Notes: generated from the sequence alone by a model not told the origin. Counted from the stretch's first letter, positions 1 to 8,500 are shown. The stretch: DNA of 10,512 nucleotides from Asterionellopsis glacialis (GCA_014885115.2 WKLE02002210.1:13302-23813); one strand, 5' to 3'. Program-made: numbers and translations.

Positions 1-2074
1 ACTTTTTTTGCGTTTGTTCTTGCTGCTGTTGCTGCTGCTGTGACTCTTGTTGTTGTTCGCCGTTCTTGTTGTCATCTACCAATGTAGACGCGGTGCTGTC
101 CGTATGTGGTGTTACCGCTGATGATGATAATGTTTCTGTCATCACCATCTTACCTGCATTACTACTACCACTACAACTATTTCCTTCACTGACATTTGCC
201 ACAGTAGCAGTAGTCTCTGTGGTTGTATTGTGATTCCCCTTGTCTTTTTCTACTGTATCGTCGTTTCTTCTCCAGAGAGCAAGAGATCGTACAGCATTTG
301 TGTGACCTTTGAAAGTTTGAACACATGATCCTTTGCCTGTATGCCATAATTTAATTGTATTATCATTCGAAGCAGATAAAAATTGATGTTCATCGACAAC
401 AGCTAATGCATATATTTGTGCTTTCTGTATTTGTGGTGGTACTGGGACTAATGACGACGATGGTGGTGGTGGTGGTGGTGGTGGTGATTGTGATGCCAAT
501 GGTTCTTGATAGGTCCATAAACAAACACATTGATGATACTGTTGTAAGGAGGAGGATAACGTCCATAATTTCACAGTGCCGTCTAAAGATCCTGATATAA
601 ATCGATCTTCATTCGGATTTGTTTCACTTATCCTTGCTAAATCACAAACTGCTTCTGTATGTCCTACCAAGGTCCAATGTGGTTCTTCATCGTTATTGTC
701 GTGACTTTTAGTAGTAGTAACATGTTTTTCTTTTTTTCGTTTTCGTCTTGCAGCAACAGAAACAGGTGCGGTTGTAGGTGCTGGTTTAGTTGCTGTTGCT
801 GCAGCAGCAGTATTATCAGCAGGGGATGAGGCAGTTGCAGTAGCAGCAGTAGCAGTAGTGGCTGTGGCAAACTCATCCTGAGTTGGTAAGGACCATATTT
901 TAATAGATGTATCTGTGGATCCTGATACAAAGGTGTTGCATATATAGGGAAGTGTATCATTTACATTTGGAACCATAAGACAAATAGCATATCCTAAATG
1001 TCCATGATATGTTTTCAAACATGTGATGAGGACCGACGACAAGGAGGAGAAAGTGGCACCCGCAGCAGATGAAAAAGTTGTTGTCTTGGCAGTCGTAGGT
1101 ATAGTATGGACATTCCATAATTTCAGAGTGCAGTCCGCTGAACCTGAAATAAATTTAGTTTGACATGGTAATATGGCAAGTGTCAAGACACCTTGACAAT
1201 GTCCATTATCGCTCTCAGTGTTATGACTAATAGTAGTAGTAGTAGTGTTGCTATGGCTGTCCTTGTCATTCCCTGCTTTTTCTTTTTTGTCTTCTTTTGT
1301 TTCTGCTTCTTTGCTGGTTTCACTGGTGGCGGTAGCATGACTACCACTAGTAGTAGTAGTAGTAGCAGCAGCAGTAGCGACTGCTGTTGTACGGGTCGTA
1401 ACAGCCACTGTAGTTTTGGAGGGGTGTATGGTATATACACATTTTCCAGAAGATGAATTCCATAATTTAATGGATCCATCATCTGATCCGGAAAGTATAA
1501 ATAATGTGCCATCCTTATTCTCCAAGAAGGATACACATCGTACATGATCGGAATGACCATTCAGAGTTACGATTAATTTTGGATCTTGGTTTTCATCCTT
1601 TTTGTTACTGTTTGTGGAAGTAGCAGCCTTCGTCGTCGTCGTCGTTGTTGTTGCTGTTGTTGATTGTTTTTCCGCTGTTGTTTGATTATTGTCGGTAGTG
1701 TTAGTGTTACTACTAGTACGTGTGCGTTTTGTACGTTTCTTTGGTCGTCCCGCCTTTGCCGAGGGAGTTGCCAATGATGATTTTTTAGTGGTACTTGTAT
1801 TCTGTGTACGAGTAGCTGAAGGCTTCTTTGTGTCCTTGGACAAGTCGTCGTCCTTGTCCTTTATCTTTTCATTATTGCTATTGTTACGCGCTTTATCATT
1901 ACCATCATTATCATCATTCTTCTTCTTCTTCTTTCGTGTTGCAGTTGCGGACGTCCTTTTTTTGGTTGATTTCCTTCTTGACACTGGTTTCTTTGATATT
2001 TTTGGAGATGAAGAGGATGACGATTTCTGGCTTCTCGTTTTCCTTGTCATTCCTCTTGTCGTCCTTGGTGACAT
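1..2074 (-). CDS. WD40-repeat protein with basic N-terminus, 3' end outside window (partial)
   Basis: The reverse strand is open for 691 codons, from an ATG at 2074-2072 to the left edge. This is the first ATG after an in-frame TAG at 2119-2117. Residues 1-172 are Ser/Lys/Thr-rich and very basic, with a five-Lys run at 48-52 and GRPKKRTKR at about 109-117. WD repeats follow. Repeat 1 runs from GHSDHV (173) to KLWNS (W205), repeat 2 from GHCQGV (291) to KLWNV (W320), repeat 3 from GHLGYA (358) to KIWSL (W394), and repeat 4 from GHTEAV (471) to KLWTL (W504). Repeat 5 lacks the GH and ends KLWHT (W577). Repeat 6 begins GHTNAV (590) and breaks into Gln-rich sequence. The SGSxDxxxKxW signature recurs in repeats 1-4. 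WD40 propellers are protein-interaction scaffolds. The basic clusters, including RRKRKKEK at 443-450, suggest a nuclear site, which is inference. No specific orthologue is recognised. Inserts between repeats are long and low-complexity. Confidence 0.9.
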   Translation of the reverse strand, partial: MSPRTTRGMTRKTRSQKSSSSSSPKISKKPVSRRKSTKKRTSATATRKKKKKNDDNDGNDKARNNSNNEKIKDKDDDLSKDTKKPSATRTQNTSTTKKSSLATPSAKAGRPKKRTKRTRTSSNTNTTDNNQTTAEKQSTTATTTTTTTKAATSTNSNKKDENQDPKLIVTLNGHSDHVRCVSFLENKDGTLFILSGSDDGSIKLWNSSSGKCVYTIHPSKTTVAVTTRTTAVATAAATTTTTSGSHATATSETSKEAETKEDKKEKAGNDKDSHSNTTTTTISHNTESDNGHCQGVLTLAILPCQTKFISGSADCTLKLWNVHTIPTTAKTTTFSSAAGATFSSLSSVLITCLKTYHGHLGYAICLMVPNVNDTLPYICNTFVSGSTDTSIKIWSLPTQDEFATATTATAATATASSPADNTAAAATATKPAPTTAPVSVAARRKRKKEKHVTTTKSHDNNDEEPHWTLVGHTEAVCDLARISETNPNEDRFISGSLDGTVKLWTLSSSLQQYHQCVCLWTYQEPLASQSPPPPPPPPSSSLVPVPPQIQKAQIYALAVVDEHQFLSASNDNTIKLWHTGKGSCVQTFKGHTNAVRSLALWRRNDDTVEKDKGNHNTTTETTATVANVSEGNSCSGSSNAGKMVMTETLSSSAVTPHTDSTASTLVDDNKNGEQQQESQQQQQQQEQTQKK
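2..58 (-). repeat. Gln-coding CAG/CAA tract in the WD40 gene
   Basis: In the frame of the WD40 protein this stretch reads as mostly glutamine, with interspersed Glu, Ser and Thr. The mix of ctg and ttg triplets on the plus strand means both CAG and CAA codons are used. The tract lies in the insert after the start of WD repeat 6 and continues towards the window edge. Confidence 0.8.
461..484 (-). repeat. (TGG)8 microsatellite coding for eight prolines
   Basis: Eight perfect TGG triplets on the plus strand read as eight CCA proline codons (residues 531-538) in the insert between WD repeats 4 and 5. The tract is in frame and uninterrupted, so it may vary in length between alleles. Confidence 0.9.
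1349..1378 (-). repeat. AGT/AGC trinucleotide run coding Thr/Ala in the WD40 gene
   Basis: This run of agt then agc triplets reads as Thr (ACT) and Ala (GCT) on the coding strand. It lies in the long insert between WD repeats 1 and 2. A shorter agt run at 1232-1246 sits in the same insert. Both keep the WD40 frame. Confidence 0.85.
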
Positions 2075-2260
2075 GATTGGATACAATTTAATGAATGAAA
2101 CTACAGTCGGTAAAAGCTATATTCTAGTTCAGTCACTTCTTTGTCATGTATATCCCTGCTTTGATCTTGAAGATGCTCCGTTGCTCAAGTTACTGTATAA
2201 TACCTGGAGTTCAGTGTTGTCGTCCCATGGACACATCGACATCTCCCAGAAGGACACGCT

Positions 2261-2277
2261 TTTGAGAACCTCTCAAA
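2261..2277. repeat. Perfect 7-bp inverted repeat with 3-base loop
   Basis: TTTGAGA, then ACC, then TCTCAAA form a perfect hairpin about 190 bases upstream of the WD40 start codon. An overlapping alternative 5-bp stem (CCTCT/AGAGG, 2269-2281) is also possible. It could be a palindromic factor site or a leader hairpin. Function is unknown, and a stem this short may arise by chance. Confidence 0.5.
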
Positions 2278-2321
2278 GAGGTGATGGGTCATGTTTTCAT
2301 GTCAAATCTGGAATCTGAAAG

Positions 2322-2340
2322 GACCGACTGACCGACCGAC
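2322..2340. repeat. GACC/GACT tetranucleotide tandem repeat
   Basis: About five tetranucleotide units (GACC or GACT) run in tandem in the intergenic region upstream of the WD40 gene. It is a short simple repeat with no assigned role. Confidence 0.7.
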
Positions 2341-2711
2341 AGCAAAAGCAGTATGGCGGCAGAAGGATTCTCTTGATTTCCCCAGCAGTAAGTATATATC
2401 AGTATAGATAAGAAGTGATTTTTTAGGAATCTAGAATGTTGAAAGTACACAATAATTGACCTGTCTGTCGACCACACGTCGAATCATCCGGCGAAAAGAT
2501 TTTCTTGGTCGGTTTTGGTCCGCCGACATCTATCGAAAAAAAAAAAGGGATCCTGTTGACGCGACGAACGACCAGAGCAAGAAGAAAAAGAAATCTCGAA
2601 ACCTCGGAGAGTCGTCTAAAAGTACAGGACTTTGCATCACATTGCCATTCAAGCAAAAAAAAAAAGACATCATTCACTTCCTTTGACAAACTTTCTACAA
2701 TCTAAATTATC

Positions 2712-3439
2712 ATGTTTCGCTCACTTGTAAGATTTATCTACTAAATAGTGCTGGTTCCATTGCACTTGTGCCTGAATTCTAATTCTATTCAGATTCGATC
2801 CGTTCTCATTTTGAGTCGTCAAATCTGTCACGTCATGCGATTACGACGTTGAATCTCAATGCAAAATGTTCCAATTGTGGTGTATTTGTTCGATATTTAC
2901 ATTTTCTTTATGGAATCCTGAGATTGTTTGATTTGATATGATTTGATTTGATATGATTTAGTTTAATTTCGTTTGCCTGTCTGAAAATTACCAAAAAAAT
3001 AACTGACACAATCTTTCTTTCGTTTCCTCCTCTTCTTTCATCCTCCTCCTCCGACGACGACAACAATCATGATGTTTTTATCTTGGACAACCAATTATAT
3101 CAATACACAATACACTATGCACATACCATTTTACTGCAGGCAATGAAGGCACGCACATTGGCACCCCTTGGTGATCGTGTGTTGGTACGTCGGGCTGCCA
3201 AGGAAGTACAAACAGCAGGTGGAATCATTTTACCATCCGACAAGACAAAAGATCCCAATGAGGCTGAGGTTATGGCCGTTGGACCCGGTGAACGTGATGT
3301 ATCAGGTACCTTGCATGCCCCCACTCTCAAAATTGGTGATCAAGTCTTGTTGCCTGAATATGGTGGTATGAAAATTAAAATGGAAGACGAAGAATTATTC
3401 TTGTTTCGTGAATCAGACATTTTGGGTAAATTTGAATAA
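2712..3439 (+). CDS. Mitochondrial co-chaperonin Cpn10 (HSP10/GroES family), predicted two exons 2712-2726 and 3140-3439
   Basis: Cpn10 forms a heptameric lid on Cpn60 and enables ATP-driven folding of proteins in organelles. From the ATG at 3143 the product has Cpn10 features throughout: APLGDRVLVRR, the mobile loop with the Hsp60-binding GGIIL (32-36 in the spliced numbering), AVGPG (51-55), KIGDQVLLPEYGG, and the C-terminal ELFLFRESDILG. The stop is TAA at 3437-3439. I infer a 15-base first exon at 2712-2726 (MFRSL) that follows an in-frame TAA at 2703-2705 and ends at a GTAAGA donor. Joining it to the GCAG acceptor at 3136-3139 is in phase and gives 104 residues beginning MFRSLAMKART, a basic, aliphatic start like a mitochondrial presequence. 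The family usually has about 100 residues. Exon 2 is near certain and exon 1 is inference. The alternative is an unspliced start at 3143. Confidence 0.9.
2727..3139 (+). other. Predicted 413-base intron of the cpn10 gene
   Basis: The stretch begins GTAAGA and ends TTTTACTGCAG, with a C/T-rich tract at about 3010-3056, and it leaves both flanking exons in phase 0. In-frame stops between the two exons exclude direct read-through from 2712. A separate ATGATG at 3069-3074 lies in another frame and ends at a TGA overlapping the 3143 ATG, so it would compete with Cpn10 translation if this stretch were retained in the mRNA. That favours removal by splicing. cDNA would settle the boundaries. Confidence 0.6.
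2927..2956 (+). repeat. Two perfect 15-bp tandem copies in the cpn10 intron
   Basis: The unit TTTGATTTGATATGA occurs twice head to tail without mismatch, and a further partial TTTA follows. It lies within the predicted intron. No function is apparent, and slippage in AT-rich DNA is the simplest origin. Confidence 0.9.
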
Positions 3440-3743
3440 ACATGACACTCTAGCCAAGGGTCCCAACCATGGTACGAAACAACAATAACGAACAAACTAA
3501 TAAATCAACAATATTCTTATCATTATTAGATACGGTAGAAAGAATGCAGTTCATCTTATAGGATCCTACTTACAAACTACTACAGTACTCTAAAGAATTT
3601 GTTATTTCAAGACGACAAAACACTACACACCTCTTCCTCCTTTTCCATCTTACTATAGTTTGTTTGTGATTGCTTGGTTTGTGGATAATGATTTCGGTAC
3701 GGCAACGAAATTATCAACAATTATAAAAAGTATCATCAGCACG
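3440..3743. other. Gene-free spacer downstream of cpn10
   Basis: This stretch should carry the cpn10 3' untranslated region. An AATAAA hexamer lies at 3499-3504, about 60 bases after the stop codon, but such a signal is not known to be strict in algae. A TATAAAA stands at 3722-3728, 16 bases before the first codon of the decayed esterase gene. No coding sequence was recognised. Confidence 0.55.
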
Positions 3744-4937
3744 ATGAAAAAAAAGTCAGGTATTGTTTTCATTTTTGTGGCAACTCCAGTCATTATTGTT
3801 ATTAGGTTATTCTTGGTAAATAGATTTTAATGAAACATAAAAGATGGTGGACCACTAGGATTGCAAATTCAAATACACCCATTGTCTGTACCAACAAATG
3901 TCCATGGAAGACAGGAATAAATGGTAGTTGAATACAGGACTTTGATTTTGCAGAAAAACATGGTCAGTATCCAAATCCTTGGCATATCCCTCCTGGACCA
4001 TTCCAACGAAGAACTGCAAATGCCTTTATGCCTTCTCCGGATGCCCCGTTTCCATGGCGTATCAGTTGGAAATGGGTGGATAACGAAAAAAAAAAAACTG
4101 CCAAATTGACATCATGACGACTGAAAAATTATGCAATGTCCTGACAACATTGAAGATTCATGGTATCTTTTTCTTTGGCGATTCATTGACGGAATCAATG
4201 TATACAGGCCTTGTCAACAAACTTGGAAAGTTGAATTTTCGTATATCCTCTTCCAATATGCACGTTCGTTGGGTCCCTGCAATGTAAATTCCTCTAAAAA
4301 TGAACACATTCAAGTTTTGAGTAACAGAGATTCGGGTGGAAATGCATTTCCATATTCACCTCGAGGTGAATACAAAATTGACAACATGTCACAGTCTTTC
4401 ATTACTAACTCTAGTGATCGTGTTCTTGGTATCTTGAACCTTGGAGCTTATTATCACAATATGACACACTATACGGAAGGTGTGGATACCATGCTGCAAA
4501 CTTTGTCAGATTTGAATCGACCACAGGACCTATACTTCTTTCGAGCTACAAGTCCAGGATTCATGACAACTGTTTACCTAGAGATAGAAAATTTGATTGT
4601 CTTCTTTTCGTGAGTATAACATAACCTCACCCCATCAATACTCTTGGGATTTATTTGAGGGTTACAATCACTACACCAAACAGCTCTTACTCGAACGCAA
4701 CCGAAAAGGCTTTTGCAACCATTTTTCCACTTTTTGGATATATATAACATGACTGCTCTGCGCCATGATGCACATGCAGCGCCACCAGACTATCTCCACG
4801 TTCAAGTTCCAGGACCAGTGGATTGGTGGAATCATTTTTCTGTTTACTTATCTCCAACATTTGTCCAGGGATATTTGAAGGCTCCGGAGGTATCCTCGTT
4901 TGGGTACGATACTAAAAATTGTCAAAGACTTGAATAA
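3744..4937 (+). pseudogene. Broken PC-esterase / trichome-birefringence-like (SGNH-type) gene with N-terminal membrane anchor
   Basis: Homologous pieces appear in order but in changing frames. First is a 28-residue start at 3744 (MKKKSGIVFIF, basic then hydrophobic, a signal anchor) closed by TAA at 3828. Next is a frame with NKCPWKTGINGS ending in TGA at 3929 where GSW is expected, continuing through PWRISWKWVDNE. A 12-A run (4086-4097) shifts the frame to CQIDIM and then FFFGDSLTESMY (about 4168-4203), which carries the GDS nucleophile motif. That frame ends at TAA 4285. Another frame resumes with LGILNLGAYYHN and FFRATSPGF and stops at 4611-4613. Further fragments are HQYSWDLFEGYN (from 4633) and LDIYNMTALRHDAH, then DYLH (4788-4799), matching the family's DxxH catalytic motif, followed by PGPVDWWNHF. 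In plants and fungi the family acylates or deacylates glycans in the secretory pathway. At least five lesions and no plausible introns indicate a pseudogene. Substrate is unknown. Confidence 0.8.
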
Positions 4938-5046
4938 ATATCACGGTGCTTATTGGCCGAGATCTCCTATTGGACATTGATTAGAGCAAACGTCAATCAT
5001 ACTTGGATTGTTTTTGTCAGTGTCGCATAAAGGAAAGATTGTCATT

Positions 5047-5217
5047 TTTTGGTCATTGTCTTCTGGTAGACATTGGACTGCCAAGGAAGCGCAAGCAGGA
5101 GGAGATAGAATTATTTTACCAGCCGACAAGACACAAGATCTTCATGATGAGGCTGGAGTAAAAGGTTATATTGAAGTATTGAAAAAGGGTGGATGGAGAA
5201 TGGAAATGAAAAAGTAA
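5047..5217 (+). pseudogene. Degenerate partial second copy of cpn10
   Basis: The frame ending at 5217 contains TAKEAQAGGDRIILPADKTQD followed by DEAG. It lines up with AAKEVQTAGGIILPSDKTKDPNEAE of the intact Cpn10 gene about 1.9 kb upstream on the same strand. DNA similarity extends over gctgccaaggaa, attttacca, ccgacaagaca and gatgaggct. Upstream, TTGGTCATTGTCTTCTGG resembles the segment coding GDRVLV but no longer encodes it. Downstream, most of the middle of the protein is missing and only a GGWRMEMKK-like remnant of GGMKIKME appears before the TAA. The N-terminal exon, the AVGPG turn and the C-terminal FRESDILG are absent. It is therefore a decayed duplicate rather than a functional co-chaperonin. 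Confidence 0.8.
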
Positions 5218-5507
5218 ATATCGAACATTGACAATACGTAAGGCTACAGTACAACATGACAGGACTCGTACAGTACAGCATGATAGCGCAATTTCTTTTG
5301 CTGTGCATCTTGTGTCGAAGGAAGGAAGGAAGGGAGGAAGGAAATACTATTATTGGTTCTAATACTATGCACTTTGTTTCGCCGATTATATAAAACGTTT
5401 GATCGAGACGACGCAAGAAAAGGAAGCTGTTGTGGAACATAAGCAAGATTGAATCAAATGTGTAATGTTGTATTATTAATTTTGTATTCTTCTATTTGTG
5501 AAAGATT
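5218..5507. other. Spacer between the cpn10 remnant and the beta-helix gene
   Basis: This stretch should carry the 3' untranslated region of the minus-strand beta-helix gene. It holds a GAAG tetranucleotide array (5317-5344) and a plus-strand TATATAAAA at 5387-5395 with no credible gene after it. Open frames on both strands here lack recognisable protein features. Confidence 0.5.
5317..5344 (+). repeat. (GAAG)7-like purine tetranucleotide array
   Basis: Seven tetranucleotide units run in tandem: four perfect GAAG, one GGAG, one GAAG and a terminal GAAA. All are purine on the plus strand. It is a simple microsatellite lying about 165 bases beyond the stop codon of the beta-helix gene. Confidence 0.9.
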
Positions 5508-8500
5508 TCATGGTAAAGTATATTCGTCAGATGCAACCATACAAATGTTTCCATCACCATTGTCCATAATACTAGCAGTACCAAGGTTGAGACTAAAGTC
5601 GTCACAACCATTAGGAAAGGATAAAGCAAAATTGCTTTGTCCGCTATTGTTGGAAATTGTTAAATGTAAACCATCCTCGGGATCGTCACCATCCGCAGCA
5701 TTGTTGTTATACCGAAAGGACCATGCACCACCAAACATAGCCATGTTATTGTTGAATGTATTTTGAATCAAAGATATATTCACAGCATCATTGTCGTTAT
5801 CTGAATCAGTAGTAGTAGTTGTTGTAGATATAGACATCCCACCACCATGATCACCATTATTCCTATCCATGATGCATCCATGAATGGTTATTTGAGATGT
5901 ATCACGTATCGACAAACCACCACCACCCTGAGCACGTCCCTTTCGAAAGTACGATTGTTCAATGGTTATCGAATGTACATTTTGAACATGCACATTACCA
6001 CCATAGCGATCGGCATTCCCATTTAAAAATACACAATTGACAATGGAATGATCGCCATACCCACTATCACTTGTAATGGCGACATTGCCACCTGATTCAA
6101 TACCATATTGAGCATCACCATTACGAAATGTGACATCACGTAATGTACTTTTGGGTATATTTTGAATAGACAAAATGGAATGGTCACCCGTTGATTCTAA
6201 TATACATTCACCATCATTCCCATCCATTTCACCACCACTCATGGACACACAACATAATGTAACAGAAGATATTGTTGCAGCTCCTGGTAGCATGAATAGA
6301 GTTTCTTCCGTTGTAATGGGTATACCATTGCCACATATACCAATCATTACATCTTGAACACCATCAAGGGCCGATAATGATGATGATAAGGCCGTAATGG
6401 TAGTGCGAAGATCTTGAAATGTAGATATACATGGTAATGGACCCACATTGGATATACATTGTGTTTCACCACTTCCTATTATTTGTGGGTTTGTAATGGT
6501 TGGACGAGATGACATATCTGTTATACGTGTTGTGGGTGTAGGTGTAGGTGCTACCAGTACAGTTGGTGCTTCAGAGGGCGTATAGGAAGGTGATCCATGA
6601 GGTGAACGAGTACGACGAGTTGGTGTAGGAGTAGATGGCTCATACGATGATTCCAAGGTAGGTGGAATTGTCCCACTCGTTGTTGTAACTGGAGCTTCTG
6701 TAGGTGCCCATGAAGGTGCATGGGTAGGTGTCCAGGAAGGTGCATGGGTAGGTGTCCAGGAAGGTGTATAGGTAGGTCTCCATGTAGGAAATTTTTCAAA
6801 TGGATACTCAAAGTCTTCATTTACACCTGTACATGTGGGCATGGTCTGATTCAATAACATGAATAGACCATTACAGCCCTTTCGTTCTGGATAGTACTGC
6901 GATGACCATCCTACATTACCTCGGCCTCTATTGCCCATCCAATTCATTTGAAAAGGTCCACCAAAATAATTGACATATCCAACACCACCTTCACCTGTTT
7001 CACATTTATTGGTGAAAAATGTATTGTCCTTCCAATAAAATATAATGGATGTTGGTGGTGGTGGTTCTTGTTGTCGTTGTAAAAGTGATAATGATGATGA
7101 TGATTCGAATAATATTGACGATAATGATTCATCGTCTTCTTCGTCGTCGTTCAGTATAATTAGTTCAATATCTTCTTCAGTGGTAATACTAAATGCACCA
7201 CCGGCTTCCATACTTGTATTTTCCTCAAAGTTACTTGCAACCACCACCATTTGAGGAGTGGTCGTAGCTAATAAGTGTTGTACGGATAAACCACCTCCAT
7301 AGACTTCGGCAAAGTTTGACTTGAGAATGGAATTATCCATGTGTATGTCATCAATATTAAACAAATTTACTCCACCGCCATACAAAGAAGAACCATTTTC
7401 AAAGATGGATTCTTGAATTGTGACACGTCGAGCATTTTGAATATACAAATTACCACCATACATTGCTGCTTGTCCACCCGAAAAGTGACAATTGTAAATG
7501 GCATAATGACTACCCATTTTGACAACCCCACCTAGATGTTCGTACTGATTTTGGTTTTGATCTTGTGGTGGTGTTAGGACTTGTCCTACAATATTGACAT
7601 TGCCACCATTGGTACGGGAATATCCATTCAAAAAGGTAATGTCTTGAAGTGTGATACTATCAGATCGTATTTCAAGTGAATTACTTCGTCGTGCTGCCAA
7701 TTCTATAGCGCAAGGTGTATCATAAGTATAATCATCATTATAATTGTTGTTGTTGCCATAGTTGTTGTTGTTGTTGTTGTTGTTGTTGTCATAGTTGTTG
7801 TTGTTGTTGTTGTTGTTGTTGCTGTAGGCAACATCGTCATCATCGTAAAGGATTTGTTTGTGATTGTTCTCATTATTCTTTGTTTGGGAGGATTCTTGGT
7901 TGTTCCACCCTGTTGTTGATGATGATGTTGGTGATGATGATGTTGTTGATGATGATGTGGTTGTATCACAACATAATTTCAAATTCGATGTTTCAATGAT
8001 AAATTCTGATGTTTGACGCAAGACTATTTGAGGACATATACTAATAACATCATTTGCATTGGCATTTTGTACCATGGCCAAGAGTTCTTGAAATGTTGAT
8101 GCACAATACCCTTTTGTGGGTATACAAGATGTATCTCGTGGTTGATCTGTAGGAGTTGGTGTGGGTGTCTTGAGTGTGGGTGTAATTACTACTGGTGCTA
8201 TAAAGGGTTGCAACGAGGGTGAGATGGAGGGTATGGTGTCAGCATCATCTGTAATGAAGGAATTGTCATTACTGTCATTATTATCATCCTTGTATCGTTT
8301 CAATATTAAGGATTGAACGGCAATAATGGATGCCAATACGAGTAAGATGAGTATTAGAAACAGGGTAATCCATTTTTTCGTCCCACGTGACATTGTTGTT
8401 GGTGGTGAAGCTGTTGTGGAATAATTTGGTTGGTGGTCTTGTGATTGTAGTGATGCAGTTTTTACAGGTTGTGGAAATGCTCCCGGTGGGGTTTGTACAA

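Larger units (their letters stand above)
2075..2711. other. Divergent intergenic region between the WD40 and cpn10 genes
   Basis: These 637 bases separate two genes transcribed away from each other, so they should contain both promoters and 5' leaders. Visible features are a GACC/GACT tetranucleotide run at 2322-2340, two 11-base A tracts at 2536-2546 and 2655-2665, and a short perfect hairpin at 2261-2277. No clear TATA box stands at a sensible distance from either start. Short open frames on both strands here show no recognisable protein features and are treated as chance. Confidence 0.6.

Noticed and set aside
1689..2318. 209-codon plus-strand frame rich in Phe, Leu and Val
   Set aside because: It lies opposite the Lys/Ser-rich start of the WD40 gene, and its hydrophobicity is the complement of Lys and Glu codons.
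2830..2835. ACGTCA word resembling a CO2/cAMP-response element
   Set aside because: It is a six-base match inside the predicted intron with no partner sites nearby, so it is expected by chance.
3083..3142. N-terminal extension of Cpn10 from position 3083
   Set aside because: The first codon would be TTG, the added residues have no Cpn10 similarity, and the stretch ends in a good splice acceptor. It reads as intron.
4131..4613. A stand-alone 160-residue protein
   Set aside because: Only its later part matches the esterase family. Its first part overlaps the GDSL block that is coded in another frame, so it is a mixture of a shadow frame and a pseudogene piece.
3744..4937. Reading the esterase as an intact, spliced gene
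   Set aside because: The stops and shifts fall inside or between conserved blocks with too little space for introns. Candidate GT...AG pairs would be only about 14-28 bases long.
5387..5395. TATATAAAA as a plus-strand promoter
   Set aside because: No plausible plus-strand gene follows. The region downstream is the antisense of the beta-helix gene.
7715..7999. Cysteine- and histidine-rich plus-strand frame, possibly metal binding
   Set aside because: It is the complement of the Asn/Ser triplet arrays in the beta-helix gene and has no features beyond the repeats.
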